From contig JAHHGV010000014.1 of assembly GCA_019359695.1 (NCBI GenBank), forward strand, positions 62,001 to 126,000: a stretch of 64,000 bases of DNA. The letters run 5' to 3'. Position 1 is the stretch's first letter, and each line of letters starts with the position of its first letter. A program made the position numbers and the translations under genes. The stretch is from Brasilonema angustatum HA4187-MV1 (GTDB lineage Bacteria; Cyanobacteriota; Cyanobacteriia; Cyanobacteriales; Nostocaceae). Under the pieces are notes generated by a model. The model did no database searches. It was not told the DNA's origin and worked only from the letters and a program-made list of their open reading frames with translations. This document shows positions 18,901-26,003 of the stretch, piece after piece.

Positions 18901-19181
18901 GTCCGTTTGATGCCATTTATGAAGCTTGTTTGATTCGGTTCCGTCCGATCATGATGACGACAATGGCAGCTTTAATGGGAACATTACCAATCGCCCTAGG
19001 TTATGGTGCAGGTTCTGAATCTCGTCGTCCTCTGGGAATTGCCGTTGTTGGTGGATTGGTGTTTTCTCAGATATTAACGCTGTATTTAACACCAGTGTTT
19101 TTTACATACATGGAAGCTTGGCGGAAAAAACTCACACAGGTTAAGTTTCGTCGAGTTTCTTCGTTGACAGGAGTTAGGTAA
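15972..19181 (+). CDS. RND multidrug efflux transporter (HAE1 type), copy 1
   Basis: A 1069-residue proton-driven inner-membrane pump of the AcrB/MdtB class. TM1 follows the N-terminal LFIRRPIMTTL. The proton-relay aspartates lie in LSVGFVVDDAIVMLENI (TM4), and the relay lysine in LLVGIVKKNGIMMVDFA (TM10). Twelve membrane segments are recognisable. An in-frame Asn/Ser/Thr-only tract of about 35 residues interrupts the second porter/docking region (DNA repeat at 18303-18410) and is absent from copy 2. The start overlaps the adaptor stop in ATGA, indicating coupling. Substrates cannot be predicted. Confidence 0.95.
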   Translation: MNLSQLFIRRPIMTTLVMAAILIFGLMSYRLLPISDLPSVDYPTIQVSAARPGASPETMASSVARPLEKQFSSIAGLDSLNSTSTLGSSQITLQFNLSRNIDDAAQDVQAAISAASGQIPDDLPNPPSYSKVNPADQPILYLYIDSPTLPLSQVDKYAQTYLAQKLSTINGVAQVQVYGSQKYAARIQLDPEKLASQQIGLDQVETAIQQGNVNLPTGSISGKNKNFTVQANGQLQDAAAYRSLIVAYRNGAPIYLEQLGRIIDSVQNDKVASWYNDTRAIILSIQRQPGTNTVQVVDTIKESLPKLSDQIPKSVEIGVFYDASQSIRESVDDVRFTLVLTIGLVILVIFLFLRNLSATVIPSLALPVSLIGTFAAMYMLGYSLDNLSMMALTLSVGFVVDDAIVMLENIVRHMEMGESRLEAALNGSREISFTILSMTISLVAVFIPMLFMGGVLGRLFHEFAVTIAVAILVSGFVSLSLTPMLCSRFVGAPNHENQSRLYRASEYVFDRFLAVYDWTLKIALKFHLTTMILSGVLFIVTIYLFIVVPKGFIPSEDTGQIIATTQAAQDASFDNLVRHQQEVVNLIRQNPDVDAVNSNIGPGSSASGGGGAVAGNSGNLLIRLKERSHRHNSADKIVQELRSKLASVPGIKVFLQNPPAIPIGTQQTTGLYQLALQSTEVQSLEKYVPQLVAKMQTLPELLDVNSDLQIAPQIKINIDRDKASTLGITAEQIENTLKNAYGAYQVSTIYAASDEYEVILELQPEYQQDPNALMKLYVNTSTSTNSTTNTSTSTSTNSTTNTSTSTSTNSTTGQAVPLSTFATISQGVGPLMVNHYGRMNAATISFNLAPGASLGAATQTIEDLVHKVIPASITTSFQGASEVFQSSLPSLGLLLAVAILVIYLILGILYEDFIHPLTILSGLPSAGFGALLTLLIFHVELNVYSFIGIILLVGIVKKNGIMMVDFAIEAQRNEGKSPFDAIYEACLIRFRPIMMTTMAALMGTLPIALGYGAGSESRRPLGIAVVGGLVFSQILTLYLTPVFFTYMEAWRKKLTQVKFRRVSSLTGVR
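18303..18410 (+). repeat. 36-bp coding repeat giving an Asn/Ser/Thr tract
   Basis: Nearly perfect 36-bp units (12 codons, STTNTSTSTSTN) are repeated two to three times inside the RND gene. They keep the reading frame and are absent from the paralogue at 19913-23026. Confidence 0.85.
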
Positions 19182-19214
19182 GAATGAAAACATTACTTAG
19201 GCAAAATAATGAAA

Positions 19215-19290
19215 AAATAAACCGCAAAGGACGCAAAGTACGCGAAGAAAGAGAAAAAAGAAGAGAAATTGAAAAGTTCATTTACCCATC
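19215..19290. repeat. Genome repeat (AACCGCAAAGGACGC family)
   Basis: A copy of a dispersed repeat whose core reads AACCGCAAAGGACGCAAAG. Related copies lie near 9205, 19775 (inverted), 31145, 32742 (inverted), 36672 and 46285 (inverted). Confidence 0.7.
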
Positions 19291-19334
19291 AAAATTAATG
19301 CGATAGACCAGTAGTTTACCTCGGAGATTGATCT

Positions 19335-19655
19335 ATGAGTTTAATACTAGAACAAGAAAGTCCTCCCCTAAGTCAAGATGCCACAGGCGCAATTCGAGTG
19401 GGTAAAACAAGAGTTTTGCTGGAACTGGTCATTCGCGCCTTTGCTGATGGTGCATCTGCTGAATCAATTGTTCAGCGTTATTCATCGTTATCCTTATCTG
19501 ATGTTTATCTGACAATTGGTTACTATCTTCGACATCGGGATGCTGTGGAAGCATATCTAGATCAACGTGAGCAGTTAGCTGAATCAGTTCGTCAACGTTT
19601 GTCCAGTGTTCAACCTGATTTGAGACTGATTCGTTCTCGCTTGTTAGCTCAGTAG
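19335..19655 (+). CDS. DUF433 family protein (antitoxin-like)
   Basis: A 106-residue protein with the DUF433 pattern: AIRVGKTRVLLELVIRAFADGASAESIVQRYSS-like core, then a helical C-terminus beginning SDVYLTIGYYLRHRD. DUF433 has a winged-helix-like fold and often precedes a DUF5615/PIN-like toxin gene in cyanobacteria. No such partner follows here, since the next 250 bp are a MITE-like repeat and non-coding sequence. It is therefore either a solitary regulator or an orphaned antitoxin. It sits between the two RND genes and may have split an older efflux operon. Confidence 0.8.
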   Translation: MSLILEQESPPLSQDATGAIRVGKTRVLLELVIRAFADGASAESIVQRYSSLSLSDVYLTIGYYLRHRDAVEAYLDQREQLAESVRQRLSSVQPDLRLIRSRLLAQ

Positions 19656-19741
19656 CAATTCTATGAAGCTTTTAGAAATCAGTAGACACAATAATCTATA
19701 AAATTCCTTTTTCATCATTTTACCTAAGTCCTTAACTTTAT

Positions 19742-19815
19742 TAGGACTTACGCAGGAACTCTCTAAAACTCTTATTCCTTTGTGTCCTTCGCGCCTTGGC
19801 GGTTCGTTTTTCTAT
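19742..19815. mobile_element. Partial MITE, TAGGACTTACGCA family
   Basis: The left terminus TAGGACTTACGCA and body CTCTCTAAAACTCTTATT match the copy at 46232-46322. The right terminus is not recognisable, so this copy is degenerate. It lies between DUF433 and the second RND gene. Confidence 0.65.
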
Positions 19816-19912
19816 TTTTTGTTCACTAGCTATCTAGGATTGCTGTAACTTCACATTTGCCAACATCATCCACCCCAAATTTTGAAATAAAAAATCTGGA
19901 ACAACACAACTC

Positions 19913-22900
19913 ATGAACCTTTCAGAACTCTTTATCCGCCGTCCTGTCATGACAACCTTAGTCATGATAGGTATCGTCATCTTCGGTCTCATGAGTTATG
20001 CACTGTTACCAATTAGCGCTTTACCTCATGTAGAATATCCCTTTATTTCCGTCTCTGCCAGTTTGCCGGGTGCGACGCCTGAAACAATGGCATCTTCTGT
20101 TGCTTCACCTTTAGAAAGACAATTTTCCAGTATTGCTGGACTGAATTCCTTCAACTCCACCAGTTCAACAGGCAGTACCAACATCTCCCTGCAATTCGAC
20201 TTCAACCGCAGCGTGAATGATGTTGCCAAAGATGTCCAGGCAGCAATTTCAGCAGCAGCAGGACAATTGCCACCAGGTATGCCTAAACCACCTACCTACC
20301 GTAAGGTCAACCCGTCGGTTGCACCGATTCTCTACCTGTACATGTATTCCGAAACGCTCCCTATCGCTACAGTGGACGAATACGCAGAGATTACGGTCGG
20401 TCAGCCAATCTCTATGATTGATGGCGTTGCCCAAGTACAAGTATACGGTCAGCAGCAATATGCTGTTCGCGTCCAAGTTGACCCACAAAAATTGACAACG
20501 CGGGGAATCGGGCTAAATCAGGTCAAGACTGCGATCGCACAGTCAAATGTAAACTTGCCAACTGGCAGTGTTTCTGACCGTAACAAAACTTACACAATCC
20601 AAGCAAACGGTCAACTCACGAATGCTGCTGCTTATCGTTCACTAATCATTAGCTACAAAAATGGCGCACCTGTGAGACTCCAAGATGTGGGGCAGGTGAT
20701 TGACAGCGTGCAAAATGATAAAGTCTTGAATCTCTACAACGGCATTCATTCGGTTCTTCTGGCTGTGCAGCCTCAACCAGATGCCAACACGGTGGAAATT
20801 GTCGATACCATCAAGCAACTTCTACCCACTCTGCGCGAACAAGTTCCCAAATCACTTGAGATGGGCATCATGTACGATCGCTCTGAATCGATCCGCGCTT
20901 CGGTTGATGACGTGAAATTCACGTTATTTCTATCAGTTTGTTTGGTTGTCGTAGTCATCTTCCTATTTTTGCGTGAACTCTCTGCCACACTCATTCCCAG
21001 TCTGGCACTCCCTGTGGCACTGATCGGCACATTTGCCGTAATGTATCTGTCGGGCTATTCTCTGGACAACATCTCACTGATGGCGTTAACGCTCTCAGTC
21101 GGCTTTGTTGTTGATGATGCGGTCGTTGTACTGGAAAATATCGTTCGTCACCGCGAAATGGGTGAAGGTCCAATGGAAGCGGCGTTCAATGGCTCGCGAG
21201 AAATCAGCTTCACAATTGTGTCGATGACATTATCGCTGGTGGCGGTGTTCATCCCCCTGATATTTATGGGTGGATTAATTGGTCGGTTGTTTCATGAATT
21301 TGCCGTGACAATTGCCGTTGCGATTTTGGTGTCGGGCTTTGTTTCCCTCAGCCTCACGCCAATGCTATGTAGTCGATTCATCCGTCCACCAAATCATCAG
21401 CATCAAAGCCGTCTGTATCGTGCTTCGGAGCGTGTCTTTGATTTACTGTTGCGGGGGTATGAGTGGAGTCTCAAGCCATTTTTTAGATACCGCCTGACAA
21501 CACTCATCGGTTCAGTCATTCTCTTAGCGTTGACAGTTTACTTGTTTGTCCTTGTTCCCAAAGGATTCATTCCCACAGAGGACACTGGACAAATCATGGG
21601 AAACACGCGAGCAGCACAAGATATATCCTTTGATGCTATGCAGCTTCACCAAGAGAAGATCGTTAACATCATTCGTCAAAACCCTAATGTTCAAGCTGTT
21701 GACTCTATTGTAGGTGCGAGTGGACCCAATGCTGCTGTCAACTCTGGTCGAATTACTATTCTGTTGAAGCCGCGTTCCCAACGCCGTCTCAATTCCGACC
21801 AAATTATTCAAGAAATGCGCCCTAAGTTGATGCGCATACCAGGCATCCAAGTATTCCTACGCTCTCCACCTGCTATCCCTATTGGTGGTCAACAAACTAA
21901 TTCATCATACCAGTTTTCGTTACAAAGCCTGGACTTACAAGCACTCCGTCAATATGTTCCTATACTAAAAGATAAAATTAAAGCACTACCAGGATTCCGG
22001 GACGTTGACAGCGACTTAGAACTGAGTACCCCACAGTTACAAGTCGAGATTGACCACAAAAAAGCAGCAACGCTTGGTATTACGGCAGAACAAGTCGAAC
22101 AAACACTTGGCGCTGCTTATGGTTCTAGCCAAATTTCAAAAATTTATACCCCAGACGATCAGTTTTACGTAATTCTAGAATTAGAGCCGCAGTATCAGCA
22201 CGATCCCAACGCTCTATCGCTACTCTACGTCCAATCGAGTAATGGACAACTGGTTCCTTTAACGGCGATCGCCCGTATCACCCAAGGAGTTAGTCCTCTC
22301 ACCGTCAAACACGTTGGTCAGCTGCCTTCTGCCACTATTTCTTTCGATGTAGCAGAAGGAATGTCTCTGAGTCAAGCGACAGACACCATCAAGCAACTCG
22401 CTAGTCAGATTCTGCCTGAAAGCATCACTACCAACTTTCAAGGTTCTGCACAAGTCTTTCAACAGTCTTTCAATGATTTAGGCTGGCTGTTGCTTGTGTC
22501 GATTGTGGTGATTTATCTGATTTTGGGTATCCTCTATGAGGATTTCATTCACCCCATAACCATTCTTTCTGGTTTGCCTTCGGCTGGCTGTGGTGCTTTG
22601 TTAACACTGTTGATTTTCGATGTCGAGTTAAATCTCTACTCCTTCATCGGAATCATTTTGCTAGTAGGTATCGTTAAGAAAAACGGCATTATGTTGGTAG
22701 ACTTCGCGATTGAAGCGCAGCGACGGGAAGGGAAAAATTCCTTTGATGCTATCTACGAAGCCTGCTTGGTTCGCTTCCGTCCAATTATGATGACAACAAT
22801 GGCAGCTTTGATGGGGACAATACCAATTGCGTTGGGGACAGGTTCGGGTTCTGAAGCACGTCGTCCTTTGGGGATTGCGATCGTCGGCGGATTAGTGTTC

Positions 22901-23026
22901 TCTCAGATTTTGACGCTTTACCTGACTCCTGTGTTTTACACTTACATGGAAGAATGGCGGAAAAAGCTTGGTCAACCCAAGTTTCCGAGATTTTTTTCTC
23001 GCAAGAAAGTTAAGCATTCAGGCTGA
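19913..23026 (+). CDS. RND multidrug efflux transporter (HAE1 type), copy 2
   Basis: A 1037-residue paralogue of the pump at 15972-19181, with the same landmarks. These are LFIRRPVMTTLVMIG at the N-terminus, LSVGFVVDDAVVVLENI in TM4, LLVGIVKKNGIMLVDFAIE in TM10 and a C-terminal EEWRKKLGQPKFPRF tail. It lacks the Asn/Ser/Thr tract of copy 1. There is no adaptor gene of its own, so both pumps may share the single adaptor upstream. One adaptor with two RND subunits recalls MdtABC, where MdtB and MdtC form a mixed trimer. That is inference. Confidence 0.95.
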   Translation: MNLSELFIRRPVMTTLVMIGIVIFGLMSYALLPISALPHVEYPFISVSASLPGATPETMASSVASPLERQFSSIAGLNSFNSTSSTGSTNISLQFDFNRSVNDVAKDVQAAISAAAGQLPPGMPKPPTYRKVNPSVAPILYLYMYSETLPIATVDEYAEITVGQPISMIDGVAQVQVYGQQQYAVRVQVDPQKLTTRGIGLNQVKTAIAQSNVNLPTGSVSDRNKTYTIQANGQLTNAAAYRSLIISYKNGAPVRLQDVGQVIDSVQNDKVLNLYNGIHSVLLAVQPQPDANTVEIVDTIKQLLPTLREQVPKSLEMGIMYDRSESIRASVDDVKFTLFLSVCLVVVVIFLFLRELSATLIPSLALPVALIGTFAVMYLSGYSLDNISLMALTLSVGFVVDDAVVVLENIVRHREMGEGPMEAAFNGSREISFTIVSMTLSLVAVFIPLIFMGGLIGRLFHEFAVTIAVAILVSGFVSLSLTPMLCSRFIRPPNHQHQSRLYRASERVFDLLLRGYEWSLKPFFRYRLTTLIGSVILLALTVYLFVLVPKGFIPTEDTGQIMGNTRAAQDISFDAMQLHQEKIVNIIRQNPNVQAVDSIVGASGPNAAVNSGRITILLKPRSQRRLNSDQIIQEMRPKLMRIPGIQVFLRSPPAIPIGGQQTNSSYQFSLQSLDLQALRQYVPILKDKIKALPGFRDVDSDLELSTPQLQVEIDHKKAATLGITAEQVEQTLGAAYGSSQISKIYTPDDQFYVILELEPQYQHDPNALSLLYVQSSNGQLVPLTAIARITQGVSPLTVKHVGQLPSATISFDVAEGMSLSQATDTIKQLASQILPESITTNFQGSAQVFQQSFNDLGWLLLVSIVVIYLILGILYEDFIHPITILSGLPSAGCGALLTLLIFDVELNLYSFIGIILLVGIVKKNGIMLVDFAIEAQRREGKNSFDAIYEACLVRFRPIMMTTMAALMGTIPIALGTGSGSEARRPLGIAIVGGLVFSQILTLYLTPVFYTYMEEWRKKLGQPKFPRFFSRKKVKHSG

Positions 23027-23070
23027 TTTCTCAAACCTAGTAGGTATTAACTGGAGAAATATGTCAGTAG

Positions 23071-23130
23071 GGTGGGCATTGCCTAAAACAGTTTTTCTGC
23101 AAAGGTTACAAGCTTTGAGTAGGCAATGCC
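23071..23130. terminator. Perfect 15-bp inverted repeat after RND copy 2
   Basis: GGTGGGCATTGCCTA at 23071-23085 is exactly complementary to TAGGCAATGCCCACC at 23116-23130. It lies 45 bp after the RND stop. It could act as a terminator or be a small MITE. No U-tract follows immediately. Confidence 0.5.
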
Positions 23131-23245
23131 CACCATTAATTTAATTTTGTCCACCCACTTATAAGCTCAATCCTAATTAAATAAAATTTGGGTAGTGCTC
23201 AAGATGTAATGATGGAGAAGTAGAGTTTCTTGCTGTTCTCTTTCC

Positions 23246-23545
23246 ATGCCTGCCTGCCCTATTTGTGCGTCTTCCCAAACGGTTAAGAATGGCCACATCC
23301 ACAACGGTAAACAACGGTTCAAATGCCATGACTGCGGACGACAGTTCGTCGAACAACCGACTAAAAAAGTGATCAACCAAGCCACACGGGAACTGATTGA
23401 CCGATTGCTACTGGAACGCATTTCTTTGGCTGGAATCGCTCGTGCAGCCCAGGTTTCTGAACAATGGCTACAAACCTACGTCAATGAGAAATATGCTTCT
23501 GTGCCTCGAAGCGTGCAAGTGACGCCCAAAAAAAGGGAAGGCTAA
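23246..23545 (+). CDS. insA: IS1-family InsA-like protein
   Basis: A 99-residue product with an N-terminal zinc ribbon (CPICASSQTVKNG and CHDCGRQF) and a helix-turn-helix region (SLAGIARAAQVSEQWLQTYV). It is the DNA-binding part of the IS1 transposase. Produced alone, InsA represses transposition in IS1. Near its end lies A7 at 23528-23534, preceded by CCC. There a -1 slip would join it to the catalytic frame, which is open across the slip site. Confidence 0.88.
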   Translation: MPACPICASSQTVKNGHIHNGKQRFKCHDCGRQFVEQPTKKVINQATRELIDRLLLERISLAGIARAAQVSEQWLQTYVNEKYASVPRSVQVTPKKREG

Positions 23546-23955
23546 TGATTCAATGCGATGAGTTATGGTCATTCGTGGACAACAAAGGTAACAAGCAATG
23601 GGTCTGGTTGGCTCTAGATGCAGACACCCGTGAGATTGTTGGCGTTTACATTGGCGATCGCAATGAATCTGCGGCGCGTAAATTGTGGGAATCCTTGCCT
23701 GGTGTCTATCGCCAATGCGCGATCGCATACACTGACTTCTGGGCAGCCTATGCGGCAGTTCTGCCGAGCAAGCGACATCGCGCGGTAGGAAAACAAACAG
23801 GCAAAACCAGCTACATTGAGCGATTTAACAATACGTTGAGGCAACGAGTGTCTCGATTAGTGCGAAAAACCTTGTCCTTTTCCAAGTCCTTGGAGAATCA
23901 CATTGGTGCTATTTGGTATTTTGTGCATTACTACAATGCATCATTACTTGTTTAG
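23545..23955 (+). CDS. insB: IS1-family InsB-like catalytic frame
   Basis: The DDE-type catalytic part of the IS1 transposase: first Asp in MIQCDELWSFV, second in AYTDFWAAYAAV, and Glu in SYIERFNNTLRQR. It lies in the -1 frame relative to InsA, and the most likely functional product is an InsA-InsB fusion from 23246 to 23955. The ATG at 23545 may not be used independently. The catalytic residues are intact, so the element may still be active. Confidence 0.88.
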   Translation: MIQCDELWSFVDNKGNKQWVWLALDADTREIVGVYIGDRNESAARKLWESLPGVYRQCAIAYTDFWAAYAAVLPSKRHRAVGKQTGKTSYIERFNNTLRQRVSRLVRKTLSFSKSLENHIGAIWYFVHYYNASLLV

Positions 23956-24170
23956 CACTACCCGCAGTTCAATTAATTGTTGAAGGTACAGTGGATATAT
24001 TTAAAGCTAATGTACTAAATCTACTACGGTAAGTTATTTCAAGACACCAAATTCTAAAACAGACTTTTCATGGGAAGTTCTCAAACCACGAAACTAGAAT
24101 TACAGTGGGGACGAAAGCTTGAACAAAAACATCATAGAGTGAAAAAGAAAGTTGAAGAAAAGGATTATCC

Positions 24171-25007
24171 ATGAAGGATCAGCAGATTAATTTACCATAT
24201 ATTGACCAGCTTTTGACATTGCTCGACACTGGTCATCCTGAGGTTGATCTAGCGTTTGGGCGTCATGTACATTGGGGCTATTGGTTCAACCCAGAACAAG
24301 CATTGAATACACCAGAAGATTTTAGCAAGGCAGCCGAACATCTGACTCGCGAAGTTTATTCTGCTGCAAATGTTAAGAATGGTCAAGATGTTTTGGATGT
24401 TGGTTGTGGTCTTGGTGGCACAATCGCTAGCTTGAATGAACAGTTTTCGCAAATGAATCTGGTTGGGTTGAATATTGATGGACGGCAATTGGAGCAGGCA
24501 CGAAAAAAAGTAATAGCACGGGATGGCAATACACTTCGGTTTGAAGAAGGTAATGCTTGTATGTTACCGTTTCCCGATCAATCGTTCGATGTGGTGTTAG
24601 CAGTTGAATGCATTTTTCACTTTCCGGATCGTCGGCAGTTCTTTCAGGAAGCCTTTCGCGTGCTTAAGCCAAATGGGCGTCTTGCTTTGTCGGATTTTAT
24701 TCCTGTAGATTGGTTTCTACCACTTGTATGGTATGCTAAACCACCTGAAGGCTTTTACGGCTACTTCGACATAGGATACACTACTAAATCCTACTGTAAA
24801 CTCGCTGCCGAGACAGGTTTCGATCAACTGCTCGAACGGAATATTACGGTCAATACCTTACCAACTTATAAATTTCTTCAGAGTATGAAGCAATATCTTA
24901 AGTTAGACGTAGATCTTTTTTCGGCGTTATCGCAAACTTTAATCCTTGAATGGGTTAGTCGATTGGAATTGATACGTTATATGATCTTCTCATTTAGAAA
25001 ACAGTAA
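24171..25007 (+). CDS. Class I SAM-dependent methyltransferase
   Basis: A 278-residue Rossmann-fold methyltransferase. The SAM-binding motif I is VLDVGCGLGGTIASL (about residues 75-89), motif II/III is SFDVVLAVECIFHFPD (about 140-155) and the post-motif is LKPNGRLALSDFIP. The N-terminal part resembles small-molecule methyltransferases that act on quinones, sterols or secondary metabolites. The substrate is unknown. It follows the IS1 element by 200 bp with no other biosynthetic gene beside it, so it may have been moved with surrounding repeats. Confidence 0.82.
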   Translation: MKDQQINLPYIDQLLTLLDTGHPEVDLAFGRHVHWGYWFNPEQALNTPEDFSKAAEHLTREVYSAANVKNGQDVLDVGCGLGGTIASLNEQFSQMNLVGLNIDGRQLEQARKKVIARDGNTLRFEEGNACMLPFPDQSFDVVLAVECIFHFPDRRQFFQEAFRVLKPNGRLALSDFIPVDWFLPLVWYAKPPEGFYGYFDIGYTTKSYCKLAAETGFDQLLERNITVNTLPTYKFLQSMKQYLKLDVDLFSALSQTLILEWVSRLELIRYMIFSFRKQ

Positions 25008-25015
25008 TCTTGCCA

Positions 25016-25150
25016 TTTAAGTAGGTCGGCGTAAATAATTCTTGTTGGAATAAAGCAGGGAGCAGGGAGCAGGGAGTAGGGAGAGAAAGAATTTGAGCCT
25101 TATTTACTTTTCTTTACACAGTTTGATTTTTTTGCACCGACTTACTTATA
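25016..25150. mobile_element. MITE, TAAGTAGGTCGGCG family
   Basis: A roughly 135-bp element with imperfect 20-bp terminal inverted repeats: TTTAAGTAGGTCGGCGTAAA on the left, and the reverse complement of TATAAGTAAGTCGGTGCAAA on the right. The interior carries AGGGAGC 7-nt repeats. Similar elements lie at 33385-33508 and, in part, at 62232-62258. The size and lack of coding suggest a nonautonomous element. Confidence 0.75.
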
Positions 25151-25513
25151 TATTTATATCTATTAAAGAAATTGAAGAAAACCCATATGCAGAGCCGTCT
25201 AAACCAGCTGAAATAGCGACAGTGCCACAGTGGCTAGTGGTAGCAAAGAATCGACGGGTTAATCGAGACTGGGAATTATTACTGTCGCGTGCGCCAGAAA
25301 ATGCTAGTCGCTGCTATGAGGATTTATCTACCACGCCTATGACGCCGGAAACCTGGGCGCGTTTTTCCGTTGAAAGGCAAACCCTATAAGGGCGCATGGG
25401 AATATGAAGTCACCAAGGAAGATAGGGTATTTTATGTCCCTGACGCTCAACAGCAGAAAGTAGTTGTTTACTATGCTGGAGAGCATCCTAAAAATGCTCC
25501 CCTACCTGAATAG
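25151..25513 (+). pseudogene. Frameshifted small gene, RelE/ParE-like toxin
   Basis: Two overlapping frames together encode one protein of about 100 residues. The first part reads VPQWLVVAKNRRVNRDWE and RAPENASRCYEDLSTTPM. Near 25352 an extra C in ACGCCGGAAACC shifts the frame. In the other frame the protein continues RKPGRVFPLKGKPYKGAWEY, then YEVTKEDRVFYVPD and a final VVVYYAGEHPK to TAG at 25513. The beta-rich C-terminus resembles RelE/ParE-type toxins, at low confidence. No convincing ATG exists, and the upstream end abuts a MITE, so the 5' end is also probably damaged. No antitoxin gene is adjacent. Confidence 0.7.
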
Positions 25514-25594
25514 CGATATCGCTCTTTTTTCATCTAGAAATATAGTGGTGCACAACGTCAAAAACCAATACTGGTTATAACTTGAACGCTGATG

Positions 25595-25915
25595 CTATCC
25601 CAATACCACCAGCTGATTGACCATCATCGCTAGTGCTACCAAACCCAAAATAGCCATAACTCCTGCAGGCATAAACTTCCGTGTTTTCACGAGCCTAACC
25701 CCAAAAGTTATGACTAAAATAGCGGTGATCGCAGCTGCTAACGTCAAACCCCAAGTTTGTCCTTGGAACTGGACAAAAGCAGCAATAATCAGTAATAAGC
25801 CACTGATACCACCACTGATAAGAGAAACTTTGCTATTCGCTTTACGGTAGCCGATGATGCCACCAACCAGAGCCACAACGCCGTAGGCAAGAGCTGTAAC
25901 AATACCTAAAGTCAT
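25595..25915 (-). CDS. TMEM14-family small membrane protein
   Basis: A 106-residue protein made almost entirely of four hydrophobic helices with short loops, and a GGIIGYRKANSKVSLISGG segment near residues 15-35. This matches the TMEM14/UPF0136 family found in cyanobacteria and plastids, where plant members act in fatty-acid export (FAX). The function of the bacterial proteins is not established. I chose the ATG at 25915 rather than the TTG at 25951, because family members begin at the first helix. It is monocistronic, and divergent from the DUF815 gene. Confidence 0.8.
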   Translation of the reverse strand: MTLGIVTALAYGVVALVGGIIGYRKANSKVSLISGGISGLLLIIAAFVQFQGQTWGLTLAAAITAILVITFGVRLVKTRKFMPAGVMAILGLVALAMMVNQLVVLG

Positions 25916-26003
25916 TATTAAAAACCTATGTAGATTTTGATTTTGTTGCAACCATCAGCAGACAATTTACCATAGCTATTGAGCTATATCACTTTTTTGA
26001 TCA

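Larger units (their letters stand above)
23190..23963 (+). mobile_element. IS1-family insertion sequence
   Basis: A complete-looking 774-bp element, close to the 768 bp of IS1. Terminal inverted repeats begin GGGTAGTGCT on the left (23190) and end AGCACTACCC on the right (23963). Similarity continues inward to GTAATGATG on the left and CATCATTAC on the right. It encodes the two-frame InsA/InsB-type transposase. I found no matching 8-9 bp target duplication (AATAAAATTT on the left, GCAGTTCAAT on the right). The copy may therefore be old, or its flanks rearranged. Confidence 0.85.
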
